Assembly (NCBI GenBank): GCA_023436525.1
Contig: JAEZIW010000017.1
Coordinates: 1-16,913, forward strand
DNA: 16,913 nucleotides
Direction: 5' to 3'
Source: Bacillota bacterium
Lineage (GTDB): Bacteria; Bacillota; Clostridia; Christensenellales; SZUA-584
Below, piece after piece: positions 1 through 6,808 of this stretch. Within the stretch, counting starts at the first letter, position 1. Each line of letters begins with the position of its first letter. Position numbers and translations under genes: made by a program. The notes below the pieces were generated by a model. It was not told the DNA's origin and did no database searches. It saw only the letters and a list, made by a program, of their open reading frames with translations.

Positions 1-123
1 AAAATCCATATCGGCCACCCAGAGCGGCAGCAGATCCGCGGGCTTGCCGCGGTGGGCCGCAAAATCGTATTTCAGAGAATCAGTATTCTTTCGATCAATA
101 ATCTCATCAAAGTTGTATGACAT
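1..123 (-). CDS. PatB/MalY-type cystathionine beta-lyase, N-terminal part (cut by window edge)
   Basis: Only the first 41 codons lie in the window, starting at ATG 121-123 on the minus strand. The visible peptide has an early FDEIIDRKNTDSLKYD stretch and then LPLWVADMDF near residues 32-41. That order is characteristic of the PatB/MalY branch of class I/II PLP aminotransferase-fold enzymes, which act as cystathionine beta-lyases or cysteine-S-conjugate beta-lyases. The start lies one base beyond the stop codon of the upstream cystathionine gamma-synthase/lyase gene, so the two are probably translationally coupled. With a gamma-synthase upstream, the pair could convert cysteine plus an activated homoserine through cystathionine to homocysteine. 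The PLP lysine is outside the window, so the family call rests on the N-terminus only. Confidence 0.8.
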   Translation of the reverse strand, partial: MSYNFDEIIDRKNTDSLKYDFAAHRGKPADLLPLWVADMDF

Positions 124-124
124 G

Positions 125-1261
125 TTAGCCCTCCAATGCCTGTTGCAAATCCAGAATCAGGTCGTCTATGTTTTCAAGGCCCACCGACAACCGCAGCAGC
201 CGTGAATTGATGCCCTTGGCTTCACGCACTTCCGACGGGACATCGGCATGCGTCTGCAGCATCGGATAGGTGATCAGCGATTCCACACCGCCAAGGCTTT
301 CCGCATATTGAATGATTGATACGCGGTCCAATATTCTTTCGGCAACAGCAGCGTTCTGTGTTTCAAACGAAATCATTGCGCCAAAACCGGTTGCCTGCTT
401 TTTGGATACGGCATAGCCCGGATGAGACGCAAGCCCCGCGTAATAAACAGCGTTCACTTTGGGATGACCATATAAGAAATCTGCGATTTTCGTTGCGCTT
501 TGCTGCTGCCTTTCCAGACGTACGGCCAGTGTTTTAAGCCCGCGTATCAGCAGCCAACTGTCGAACGGAGAGAGGCATGATCCAATTGTTTTGTAGATAA
601 AGCGCAGCTTTTCAGAGAGCACACTATCACTAACCACGAGAAAGCCTGCCAAAGTGTCGTTATGGCCGCCTAAGTATTTCGTACCGCTGTGCACCACGAT
701 ATCGGCCCCGAGATCTAAGGGGCGCTGATAATACGGCGTTAAAAACGTGTTATCAACGATGACGAGCAAGCCATAACGCTTGGCAAGCGCAACGGCTGCG
801 GCGATGTCCGTCACCTGCATCATGGGGTTGGTCGGTGTTTCGATGAACAGCGCCTTGGTAGCTGCTGTGATTTTTTTTTCTATCAGAGAGATATCGGACG
901 TATTCACAAGGCTGAATAAAAGCCCGTTCTTAACCGAAATATGGTGAAACAAACGGTGAGAACCGCCGTAAAGGTCGTCTGACGCGATAATATGGTCGCC
1001 CGGCGAAAAAATCTCCATGAGCGCAGATATGGCGGCCATGCCGGATGAAAAGGCCATGGCATCCACGCCGTTTTCCAGCGCCGCGATTGTTATTTCGAGA
1101 TGCTCGCGTGTCGGGTTCTGCAGACGTGAATAATCAAAGCCGGTGCTTTCGCCCAGGCCCGGGTGAGCAAAGGTGGCCGATTGATATATCGGCACACTGA
1201 CCGCGCCTGTGTGATCGTGCTTTTTTGAGCTTCCGTGTATACACAGCGTTTCAAAATCCAT
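125..1261 (-). CDS. Cystathionine gamma-synthase / gamma-lyase family PLP enzyme
   Basis: This 378-residue protein has the usual length and fold signature of the Cys/Met-metabolism PLP family. Visible marks are the cofactor-binding SSGMAAISAL segment near residues 72-81, the SDDLYGG motif near 94-100, ETPTNP near 141-146, the VDNTF loop near 169-173, and the Schiff-base lysine K195 in HSGTKYLGGH. The sequence cannot separate a gamma-synthase (activated homoserine plus cysteine to cystathionine) from a gamma-lyase (cystathionine to cysteine). The adjoining PatB-type beta-lyase favours a forward trans-sulfuration pair resembling metI-metC/patB of Bacillus. An AGGAG ribosome binding site precedes the ATG and overlaps the stop region of the Rrf2 gene 10 bases upstream, so the three genes form one operon. 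Confidence 0.9.
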   Translation of the reverse strand: MDFETLCIHGSSKKHDHTGAVSVPIYQSATFAHPGLGESTGFDYSRLQNPTREHLEITIAALENGVDAMAFSSGMAAISALMEIFSPGDHIIASDDLYGGSHRLFHHISVKNGLLFSLVNTSDISLIEKKITAATKALFIETPTNPMMQVTDIAAAVALAKRYGLLVIVDNTFLTPYYQRPLDLGADIVVHSGTKYLGGHNDTLAGFLVVSDSVLSEKLRFIYKTIGSCLSPFDSWLLIRGLKTLAVRLERQQQSATKIADFLYGHPKVNAVYYAGLASHPGYAVSKKQATGFGAMISFETQNAAVAERILDRVSIIQYAESLGGVESLITYPMLQTHADVPSEVREAKGINSRLLRLSVGLENIDDLILDLQQALEG

Positions 1262-1271
1262 AACAGTCTCC

Positions 1272-1718
1272 TTATATAAAAAACATCAGGCCGTTCTCCA
1301 TATTGTTCTTCTCGGCCTCCAGAACGAGATCATCCAGCGTGACTTTTTCCAAAGCCGTTTTTATAACGTTGTCCAACAAATCAAATACAAGGGAACGCAT
1401 CGCATTATCAATCTGCGGTGCTTTTTGAGCGACCGTTTCTTCCGTGCTTTCACTCAATGAACTTTCCACAGCGGCAAGCACTTGATAAGCGCTGATTTCG
1501 GACGGCATTCGCGTTAACATATAACCGCCTTGTGACCCTTTTATAGATGTGACGATATCGCCGCGCTTGAGCAACGAAAAGACTTGTTCCAGATATATTT
1601 TAGATATACCGAGTTTCTCGGATATACTGATGACTGTGATGCATTCACCTTTGCTGTACCCTTGGGCCATGCTGATGGTGGCTGCAAGCGCGTATCGACC
1701 CTTTGAAGATATTCTCAT
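1272..1718 (-). CDS. Rrf2-family transcriptional regulator lacking the cysteine cluster (RrfA here)
   Basis: A 148-residue Rrf2-type winged-helix regulator. The opening MRISSKGRYALAA, the helix-turn-helix with KIYLEQVFSLLKRG (about residues 40-53) and the wing SIKGSQGGYML (about 58-68) are diagnostic. In the region where IscR-like members ligate an iron-sulfur cluster (about 90-106) this protein has SESTEETVAQKAPQIDNAM and no cysteines. It is therefore unlikely to bind a cluster, and in that respect it resembles CymR, the cysteine-metabolism repressor of Bacillus and Staphylococcus. It is the first gene of the leftward trans-sulfuration operon and has a copy of the shared dyad in its promoter, so autorepression together with control of the divergent cysK unit is the simplest model. 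What it senses cannot be read from the sequence. Confidence 0.9.
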   Translation of the reverse strand: MRISSKGRYALAATISMAQGYSKGECITVISISEKLGISKIYLEQVFSLLKRGDIVTSIKGSQGGYMLTRMPSEISAYQVLAAVESSLSESTEETVAQKAPQIDNAMRSLVFDLLDNVIKTALEKVTLDDLVLEAEKNNMENGLMFFI

Positions 1719-1733
1719 AGCTCTCGCCTCATT

Positions 1734-1752
1734 TCATACTAATTATATATGC
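1734..1752. promoter_or_regulatory. Dyad operator, copy 1 (leftward promoter)
   Basis: TCATACTAATTATATATGC: half-sites CATAC and ATATG separated by 7 bp, giving a 17-bp core. It begins 4 bp downstream of the leftward -10 box and covers the expected start site, a typical repressor position. Related copies lie at 1868-1886 and 3387-3405. Binding by either local Rrf2 protein is inferred. Confidence 0.65.
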
Positions 1753-1756
1753 ATTT

Positions 1757-1785
1757 ATATTATGCGATTGAAGTCTCCTTGTCAA
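1757..1785 (-). promoter_or_regulatory. Sigma-A type promoter of the leftward rrf2-metB-patB operon
   Basis: Read on the minus strand there is a perfect -35 TTGACA (1780-1785), a 17-bp spacer and a -10 TAATAT (1757-1762). The predicted transcription start falls near 1750, inside the dyad at 1734-1752. That gives a 5' leader of about 30 bases before the ATG at 1718. Confidence 0.85.
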
Positions 1786-1834
1786 TAGCATACCAAACAG
1801 ATATACAAAATATAAAATTTTATGGATCTTCCTA

Positions 1835-1863
1835 TTGACAAATAATAATAGTGCGATTATGAT
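1835..1863 (+). promoter_or_regulatory. Sigma-A type promoter of cysK
   Basis: There is a perfect -35 TTGACA (1835-1840), a 17-bp spacer and a -10 TATGAT (1858-1863). The predicted start lies near 1870, inside the downstream dyad. A leader of about 53 bases then reaches the GGAGG site at 1911-1915 and the ATG at 1923. Confidence 0.88.
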
Positions 1864-1867
1864 TAAA

Positions 1868-1886
1868 TCATATAAAACATATATGA
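1868..1886. promoter_or_regulatory. Dyad operator, copy 2 (cysK promoter)
   Basis: TCATATAAAACATATATGA, with 6-bp half-sites TCATAT/ATATGA that are perfect inverted repeats around a 7-bp centre. It starts 4 bp after the cysK -10 box, the same offset as copy 1 from its own -10 box on the other strand. It is the most symmetrical of the three copies. Confidence 0.7.
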
Positions 1887-1922
1887 AAAACAAATATTAA
1901 TAAATAATATGGAGGAAATACG

Positions 1923-2855
1923 ATGTCAAAGGTATATAAGAGCTTAACAGAGCTGATTGGGAAAACGCCGCTGCTCGAGCTTTCAAACTATGAGAAGAAG
2001 CACGGGTTGAAAGCAAAAATTATCGGCAAGCTGGAATATTACAATCCGGCAGGCAGCGTGAAGGACAGAATAGCCAAGGCCATGATTGACGACGCGGAGC
2101 AAAAGGGCATTTTAAAGCCCGACAGTGTGATTATTGAGCCGACAAGCGGTAACACGGGTATCGGCCTTGCGTCAGTCGCAGCGGCGCGTGGGTACCGTAT
2201 CATTCTCACAATGCCCGAAACATTCAGCGTAGAACGCAGAAACCTGCTCAAAGCCTATGGCGCAGAGCTGGTGCTTACAGAAGGCGCCAAAGGAATGAGG
2301 GGTGCGATCGCCAAGGCGGATGAGCTGGCGCAGGAAATTCCAAATTCATTCATTCCAAGTCAGTTTACCAATCCCGCGAATCCGGCCATACACAAAGCCA
2401 CCACCGGCCCTGAAATTTGGGAAGATACCGATGGTCAAGTGGATATCTTCGTATCAGGCGCAGGCACCGGCGGCACGGTAACAGGCGCGGGTGAGTACTT
2501 AAGGTCAAAGAATCCAAACATCAAAATTGTCGTTGTGGAACCTGCCGATTCCCCGGTGCTCTCGGAAGGAAAACCCGGACCGCACAAAATTCAAGGCATT
2601 GGCCCCGGATTTGTGCCTGAGGTGCTCAACACAAGCGTCTACGACGAAATTATTACGGTGAAGAACGAAGATGCGTTTGCGACAGGCAAAGAAATCGCAA
2701 AGGCCGAAGGCTTACTGGTAGGCATATCCTCCGGCGCAGCGACATGGGCCGCCACACAGCTGGCTCAGCGTCCTGAGAACGCGGGCAAAACGATCGTCGT
2801 GATTTTACCCGACACCGGAGAGAGGTATCTGTCGACACCGTTGTTTGCAGAATAG
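1923..2855 (+). CDS. cysK: Cysteine synthase A (O-acetylserine thiol-lyase)
   Basis: A 310-residue fold-type II PLP enzyme that makes cysteine from O-acetylserine and sulfide in the cytoplasm. Visible family marks are LIGKTPLLEL near residues 11-20, the PLP lysine K47 in NPAGSVKDR, the substrate loop PTSGNTG near 73-79, the phosphate-binding GTGGTVTG loop, and a C-terminal PDTGERYLST. Length is normal for CysK and no CBS domain is present, which argues against a cystathionine beta-synthase of the long type. GGAGG at 1911-1915 supports the start. It is the first gene of the rightward unit, followed 81 bp later by the second Rrf2 gene. The dyad in its promoter suggests control by cysteine status or by an Fe-S/sulfur signal. 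Confidence 0.95.
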   Translation: MSKVYKSLTELIGKTPLLELSNYEKKHGLKAKIIGKLEYYNPAGSVKDRIAKAMIDDAEQKGILKPDSVIIEPTSGNTGIGLASVAAARGYRIILTMPETFSVERRNLLKAYGAELVLTEGAKGMRGAIAKADELAQEIPNSFIPSQFTNPANPAIHKATTGPEIWEDTDGQVDIFVSGAGTGGTVTGAGEYLRSKNPNIKIVVVEPADSPVLSEGKPGPHKIQGIGPGFVPEVLNTSVYDEIITVKNEDAFATGKEIAKAEGLLVGISSGAATWAATQLAQRPENAGKTIVVILPDTGERYLSTPLFAE

Positions 2856-2877
2856 ATTAATCATAGAGTAAAAACGC

Positions 2878-2906
2878 TTGAATGCATACTATTCATATCG
2901 TATAAT
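2878..2906 (+). promoter_or_regulatory. Promoter of the second rrf2 gene
   Basis: There is a -35 TTGAAT (2878-2883), a 17-bp spacer and a perfect -10 TATAAT (2901-2906), with the ATG at 2937. A half-site TCATAT at 2909-2914 follows the -10 box and is paired with only a poor inverse (GTATG at 2920-2924, wrong spacing). Any operator here is degenerate compared with the three clear copies. Confidence 0.75.
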
Positions 2907-2936
2907 TATCATATTATTGTATGGGATGGTTGAGAT

Positions 2937-3350
2937 ATGAAAATATCAACACGTGGACGGTATGCATTACGAATGATGGCAGACTTGGCGATGGCTCCGG
3001 GCGATGCTCTTGTCACAATCAAGAGCATCGCAGCCCGTCAGGAGATATCCGAAAAGTACCTTGAACAAATCGTCACAGTGTTAAGCCGTGCCGGATTTGT
3101 GAAAAGCGTGCGCGGGTCTCAGGGAGGGTATAAGCTGGCGAAGCCTGCACAAGAGTATACGGTGGGGATGGTGCTGAGGCTGATTGAAGGGGATTTGGTT
3201 CCTGTTTCATGTATGGAGGATGAACCCAATCAATGTCCGCGCTGTGACCAGTGCGTCACCCTTGGTGTCTGGGAGAAAATTGCGGAAGCGGTTAACAACG
3301 TTGTGGATAACATCACATTGGCGGATCTGGTTAAAAGCAAGCCAAACTAA
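2937..3350 (+). CDS. Rrf2-family regulator with cysteine cluster (IscR-like; RrfB here)
   Basis: A 137-residue Rrf2 protein opening MKISTRGRYALRMM, with the helix-turn-helix around EKYLEQIVTVLSRAG (39-53) and the wing VRGSQGGYKL (58-67). Unlike the paralogue encoded at 1272-1718 it carries four cysteines, C92, C100, C103 and C106 (SCMEDEPNQCPRCDQC). They lie where IscR, NsrR and relatives ligate an Fe-S cluster, with C92 at the same position as the first IscR ligand. The spacing C-X7-C-X2-C-X2-C differs from the E. coli IscR pattern, so cluster type or metal is uncertain. It has its own promoter between cysK and the sulfhydrylase gene. A role as redox or Fe-S-responsive regulator of the sulfur genes is inferred from family and position. 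Confidence 0.9.
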   Translation: MKISTRGRYALRMMADLAMAPGDALVTIKSIAARQEISEKYLEQIVTVLSRAGFVKSVRGSQGGYKLAKPAQEYTVGMVLRLIEGDLVPVSCMEDEPNQCPRCDQCVTLGVWEKIAEAVNNVVDNITLADLVKSKPN

Positions 3351-3386
3351 AAGCCCTCTTTAATTGTAAACAGGGGCAAAATGAAT

Positions 3387-3405
3387 TCATACAAAAAATA
3401 TATGA
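3387..3405. promoter_or_regulatory. Dyad operator, copy 3 (ahead of the sulfhydrylase gene)
   Basis: TCATACAAAAAATATATGA differs from copy 2 at only two of 19 positions, which is strong evidence of a shared binding site. It ends 24 bp before the sulfhydrylase ATG, just ahead of the AAGGAG ribosome binding site at 3415-3420. No convincing -35/-10 pair stands at the matching offset. The gene may therefore be reached mainly by read-through from the upstream rrf2 promoter, or have a poor promoter of its own. Confidence 0.68.
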
Positions 3406-3429
3406 AAGATAAAAAAGGAGTGATCCCGT

Positions 3430-4716
3430 ATGGCAACCGATAAAAAGTATAAGTTTGAAACCCTGCAGCTGCATGTCGGGCAGGAATCGCCCGACCCCGC
3501 GACGGATGCGCGTGCCGTTCCGATTTATCAGACCACATCGTATGTGTTCCCGAGCTCGGCCTCTGCAGCCGCGCGGTTTAGCCTCACGGAGCCCGGCAAC
3601 ATTTACACGCGCATTATGAACCCGACCTCGGATGTGTTTGAAAAGCGCATCGCGGCGCTCGAGGGCGGCGTGGGCGCACTCGCGGTATCGAGCGGTTCGG
3701 CAGCCATCACATACGCGATACAAAACATTGCCCATGCGGGCGATCATGTCGTATCCGCAAACACACTTTACGGCGGCACCTACAATCTATTCGCGCATAC
3801 GTTCAAGGATTTCGGCATCGACGTGACTTTTGTCGATCCCGACAAGGAAGGCAGCTTTGAGGCGGCAATTCGCCCGAACACCAAAGCGGTGTACATCGAA
3901 AGCCTTGGCAACCCGAACGCGAGCATTATCGATATCGAAAAAGTAGCGGACATTGCACACAAGCACGGTGTGCCGCTGATCGTCGACAATACGTTTACCA
4001 CGCCGTACCTTTTGCGTCCGTTTGAATACGGAGCGGATATCGTGGTGCATTCGGCAACCAAATTCATCGGCGGTCATGGTACGTCGATCGGCGGCGTGAT
4101 TGTGGACAGCGGCAAGTTTGATTGGGCGGCGTCCGGGAAGTTCCCGTATCTGACCGAGCCCGACCCGAGCTATCACGGCGTCCGTTTTGCGGAAGCCGTT
4201 GGCCCTCTCGCTTACATCATCAAAGCGCGCGTCACACTGCTGCGCGACACCGGCGCGGCCTTAAGCCCGTTCAACTCGTTCCTTTTCCTGCAGGGGCTCG
4301 AAACGCTGTCGCTGCGCGTGGAGCGTCATGTGGAAAACGCGCTCAAGGTGGTGGATTACCTTGGCAAGCACCCGAAGGTGGAAAAGGTGAATCATCCGTC
4401 GCTGCCAGGCAGCCCGTATAAAGCGCTGTACGACAAGTATTTCCCGAATGGTGCAGGCTCCATATTCACGTTCGAAATAAAGGGCAACGCAGACGATGCG
4501 CGCAAGTTCACCGAGGACTTAGAGCTGTTCTCACTGCTCGCTAATGTGGCAGATGTGAAATCGCTCGTGATTCACCCGGCGAGCACGACGCATTCGCAGC
4601 TCAGCGAAAGCGAGCTGCTGGAGCAGGGCATCAAACCGAACACGATTCGTCTTTCTATCGGTACGGAACATATCGACGATATCATTGCCGATTTTGAGCA
4701 GGCCTTCAACAAATAA
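3430..4716 (+). CDS. metY: O-acetylhomoserine sulfhydrylase
   Basis: A 428-residue member of the Cys/Met PLP family. It would make homocysteine directly from O-acetylhomoserine and sulfide, and might also accept O-acetylserine. Diagnostic features are the N-terminal FETLQLHVGQE, VPIYQTTSYVF near 30-40, the SSGSAA cofactor segment near 88-92, IVDNTFTTPYLLRP near 184-197 and the Schiff-base lysine K211 in HSATKFIGGHG. A longer central segment (FDWAASGKFPYLTEPDPSYHG) separates this subfamily from cystathionine synthases and explains the roughly 50 extra residues compared with the gene at 125-1261. With that gene and the beta-lyase, the locus appears to encode both direct sulfhydrylation and trans-sulfuration. 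GC content at third positions is visibly higher here than in the adjacent rrf2 gene. Confidence 0.94.
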   Translation: MATDKKYKFETLQLHVGQESPDPATDARAVPIYQTTSYVFPSSASAAARFSLTEPGNIYTRIMNPTSDVFEKRIAALEGGVGALAVSSGSAAITYAIQNIAHAGDHVVSANTLYGGTYNLFAHTFKDFGIDVTFVDPDKEGSFEAAIRPNTKAVYIESLGNPNASIIDIEKVADIAHKHGVPLIVDNTFTTPYLLRPFEYGADIVVHSATKFIGGHGTSIGGVIVDSGKFDWAASGKFPYLTEPDPSYHGVRFAEAVGPLAYIIKARVTLLRDTGAALSPFNSFLFLQGLETLSLRVERHVENALKVVDYLGKHPKVEKVNHPSLPGSPYKALYDKYFPNGAGSIFTFEIKGNADDARKFTEDLELFSLLANVADVKSLVIHPASTTHSQLSESELLEQGIKPNTIRLSIGTEHIDDIIADFEQAFNK

Positions 4717-4750
4717 AGCAGCTATTGATAGATAGTGAAGTTCTAAACGG

Positions 4751-4776
4751 CAGGCAGTCTCATCACGGCTGCCTGT
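4751..4776 (+). terminator. Probable Rho-independent terminator after metY
   Basis: The inverted repeat CAGGCAG (4751-4757) / CTGCCTG (4769-4775) closes an 11-base loop and is followed by a weak T-rich tail (TCTTTCATTCTC). It lies 34 bp beyond the stop codon. No other element is evident before the next promoter. Confidence 0.65.
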
Positions 4777-4834
4777 CTTTCATTCTCAAAAAGCTTTGAG
4801 CCGTATCATGATAATACAAGCCAAAGAAAATAAT

Positions 4835-4863
4835 TTGACAAAAATCGATACAGCATGCATGAT
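4835..4863 (+). promoter_or_regulatory. Promoter of the M20 peptidase - C39-like operon
   Basis: There is a perfect -35 TTGACA (4835-4840), a 17-bp spacer and a -10 CATGAT (4858-4863), followed by a leader of about 47 bases. An AGGAG site at 4907-4911 precedes the ATG at 4917. No copy of the sulfur-locus dyad is seen here. Confidence 0.7.
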
Positions 4864-4916
4864 GCAATAAAAGCAATTATACAGAATAAGTATGAAATAA
4901 TGATATAGGAGACTGC

Positions 4917-6050
4917 ATGGATATCAACAGTGATCGGCTAATAAATGAGTTCTGTGCACTGGTGAGTTTAGACAGCCCGTCATACGGTGAAAGCAACGTG
5001 TGCGGGTACATTAAGCATCAGCTTGAAGATATGGGCTTCAGTGTTTCACAGGATATGGCGGGGGCAGGCCATGAAAACGGATGCGGCAACCTTTATGGCT
5101 ATCTCAAGGGAGAAGAAGCGCTGGGAGAACCAATGCTGTTTTGTGCCCATATGGATACGGTTGAGCCGTCGGCGGGTAAACGTGCGGTAATTTCAGGTAA
5201 CGGCCGTATCACAAGCGGGGGAGATACTGTGCTCGGTGCAGATGATATATCGGGTATCACAGCGATATTGGAAGCTTTGCGCGTTATCACAGAGAACGGA
5301 ATTCGTCATCGCCCCATCGAGGTATTGTTCACTGTGGCGGAAGAAGTGTATTGCGGCGGTGCATCGCAATTTGACTTTTCTCAAATAAAAGCGCGGCAGG
5401 CATATGTTTTTGATTTGTCAGGGCCAGTCGGCTCAGCCGCGTACAGCGCCCCCAGCATTGTGTTTTTTACAGCGGAGATAACGGGGAAAGCCGCTCATGC
5501 GGGCTTTGAGCCCGAGAATGGCGTTCATGCCATCGCGGCTGCGGCGGATGCTGTCAGCCAAATGAAGCTGGGCCGTGTGGATGACGATACGACTTTAAAT
5601 ATCGGTATCATTAACGGCGGCCGAGCAACGAACATTGTGCCGGATCAGTGCACCGTGCGCGGAGAGGTGCGCAGTTTATCTCATCAAAAAGCGCTTGATC
5701 TAATAGAAACGGTCAAGCAGCAGTTTTCAAAGAGCGCGGATGCGTTTGGCGCGTCGTTTTTATTTGATGCCAGAACAGGCTGCAAAGCCTATGAAACACC
5801 ATTGGATTTTCCGGTGTCGAATCGGTTTTTAAACGTATGCAAGGTGATGGGGCTTGAAGAGAGTATGATAAAAACCATGGGTGGCAGCGACAACAATTAT
5901 CTCGCAGAGAATGGAATCAGCGGCCTGGTTATAGCGTCGGGCATGCATGCGTGCCACACATGTGAGGAGTATACGACGATCGACGAATTGATTCAAAGCG
6001 CAAGAGTGGCGGCTTCACTGATGATAGCTGAAGACGAGGAGATAAAATGA
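4917..6050 (+). CDS. M20-family metallopeptidase, PepT-like (tripeptidase T2 type)
   Basis: A 377-residue cytosolic zinc peptidase of the M20 clan. Metal-site residues can be placed: H78 and D80 in CAHMDTVEP, the bridging aspartate in LGADD (109-110), the catalytic/metal glutamates E142-E143 in TVAEEVYCGG, D166 in VFDLSG, and a C-terminal histidine in GMHACHTCEEY (H347 most likely). The intervening GKAAHAGFEPENGVHA (190-205) is the usual start of the dimerisation (lid) domain. Family members cleave N-terminal residues from tri- and dipeptides; the substrate here is not known. The stop overlaps the next ATG by 4 bp (ATGA), so expression with the C39-like protein is coupled. Confident for family, moderate for PepT-type specificity. 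Confidence 0.88.
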   Translation: MDINSDRLINEFCALVSLDSPSYGESNVCGYIKHQLEDMGFSVSQDMAGAGHENGCGNLYGYLKGEEALGEPMLFCAHMDTVEPSAGKRAVISGNGRITSGGDTVLGADDISGITAILEALRVITENGIRHRPIEVLFTVAEEVYCGGASQFDFSQIKARQAYVFDLSGPVGSAAYSAPSIVFFTAEITGKAAHAGFEPENGVHAIAAAADAVSQMKLGRVDDDTTLNIGIINGGRATNIVPDQCTVRGEVRSLSHQKALDLIETVKQQFSKSADAFGASFLFDARTGCKAYETPLDFPVSNRFLNVCKVMGLEESMIKTMGGSDNNYLAENGISGLVIASGMHACHTCEEYTTIDELIQSARVAASLMIAEDEEIK

Positions 6051-6667
6051 AAATACCGCTCAGTTATCAGGCATCCGAGTTCGATTGCGGGCCCACCACG
6101 CTAACAAATGCAATCAGCTATCTTTTCAATCGTGAAGAGATACCGCCCGATGTGATTAAGCATATTGTGCTTTTCAGCCTTGATGCCTATAACGAAAAGG
6201 GCGAGTTTGGGAAAAGCGGTACATCAGGCATGGCCATGATGTTTCTTTGCAACTGGCTCAATCAGTTTGGAAAGGTGAAACACTTTCCGATACGCGGTGA
6301 GTTCCTGACGGGGCCTGATGTTTTTGTGGGCCAAAACAGCAGGCTTGTGGCCGGATTACAGCAGGGCGGGGTGGCGGTGGTGCGGCTCAACTATGGTTGT
6401 TGGCATTATGTGCTGTTTACAGGCGTAAGCCAAAATTCTATCTGTATGTTTGACCCGTACTTTCGTAAAAAGGCTTTTAAAATACCGGGGATTGAAATGG
6501 TATTAGATGCCCCCGCTAAGATGAACCGTAAGGTTTCTTTCGATATACTCAACAAAGAAGAAAAAGGTGCCTATACGCTTGGACCAAAAGACATTCGCGA
6601 AGCGGTGCTGCTGTTTAACGAGAATACGAGGCAGACACCCGGGCGAACGATTGAATATTTTATTTAA
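6047..6667 (+). CDS. C39-like papain-fold protein (putative cysteine peptidase or acyltransferase)
   Basis: A 206-residue protein whose N-terminus SEFDCGPTTLTNAISYLF carries the nucleophile motif of C39-like peptidases (C14). H120 in CWHYVLFTG and D136 in MFDPYF are well placed as the other members of a catalytic triad. There is no signal peptide, membrane segment or ABC-transporter domain, so this is not a bacteriocin-exporter C39 domain but a stand-alone cytosolic one. Some relatives of this fold are acyltransferases rather than proteases, so the reaction is uncertain. It starts inside the stop codon of the M20 peptidase gene, and the two are expected in fixed proportion. No small precursor-peptide gene is evident beside it. 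Confidence 0.72.
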   Translation: MKIPLSYQASEFDCGPTTLTNAISYLFNREEIPPDVIKHIVLFSLDAYNEKGEFGKSGTSGMAMMFLCNWLNQFGKVKHFPIRGEFLTGPDVFVGQNSRLVAGLQQGGVAVVRLNYGCWHYVLFTGVSQNSICMFDPYFRKKAFKIPGIEMVLDAPAKMNRKVSFDILNKEEKGAYTLGPKDIREAVLLFNENTRQTPGRTIEYFI

Positions 6668-6734
6668 CAAGGGTTTGAGTTCGCCAATATTCCGGTTAAC
6701 CCTACATGACCCCATCTTCGGTGTGCAATATGTA

Positions 6735-6748
6735 TTGCCGTCCGGCAA
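6735..6748. other. Short hairpin in the C39 - pnuC intergenic region
   Basis: TTGCC/GGCAA closes a 4-base loop (6735-6748) with no proper T-run after it. A weaker 6-bp pairing AGGGTT (6670-6675) / AACCCT (6698-6703) lies nearer the C39 stop. Either may help end the upstream transcript, but neither is a textbook terminator. Confidence 0.3.
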
Positions 6749-6776
6749 GGTGCTCTTGTGAGTAAATAAATCTGGA

Positions 6777-6805
6777 TTGAAATTCAGGAAAACTGGTGTT
6801 ATAAT
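6777..6805 (+). promoter_or_regulatory. Promoter of the pnuC-like gene
   Basis: There is a -35 TTGAAA (6777-6782), a 17-bp spacer and a perfect -10 TATAAT (6800-6805). The predicted start is near 6812, leaving an untranslated leader of about 104 bases. Confidence 0.85.
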
Positions 6806-6808
6806 AGC

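Noticed and set aside
2907..2929. Fourth copy of the sulfur-locus dyad in the second rrf2 promoter
   Set aside because: Only one half-site (TCATAT) is good; the partner has wrong sequence and spacing.
3353..3377. GCCC/GGGC pairing as a terminator after the second rrf2 gene
   Set aside because: Only four pairs closing a 17-base loop and no T-run; it would also cut off metY, which seems to lack its own strong promoter.
3331..4176. Long open frames on the strand opposite metY
   Set aside because: Shadows of a high-GC coding frame; no ribosome binding sites and arginine/cysteine-rich, non-protein-like translations.
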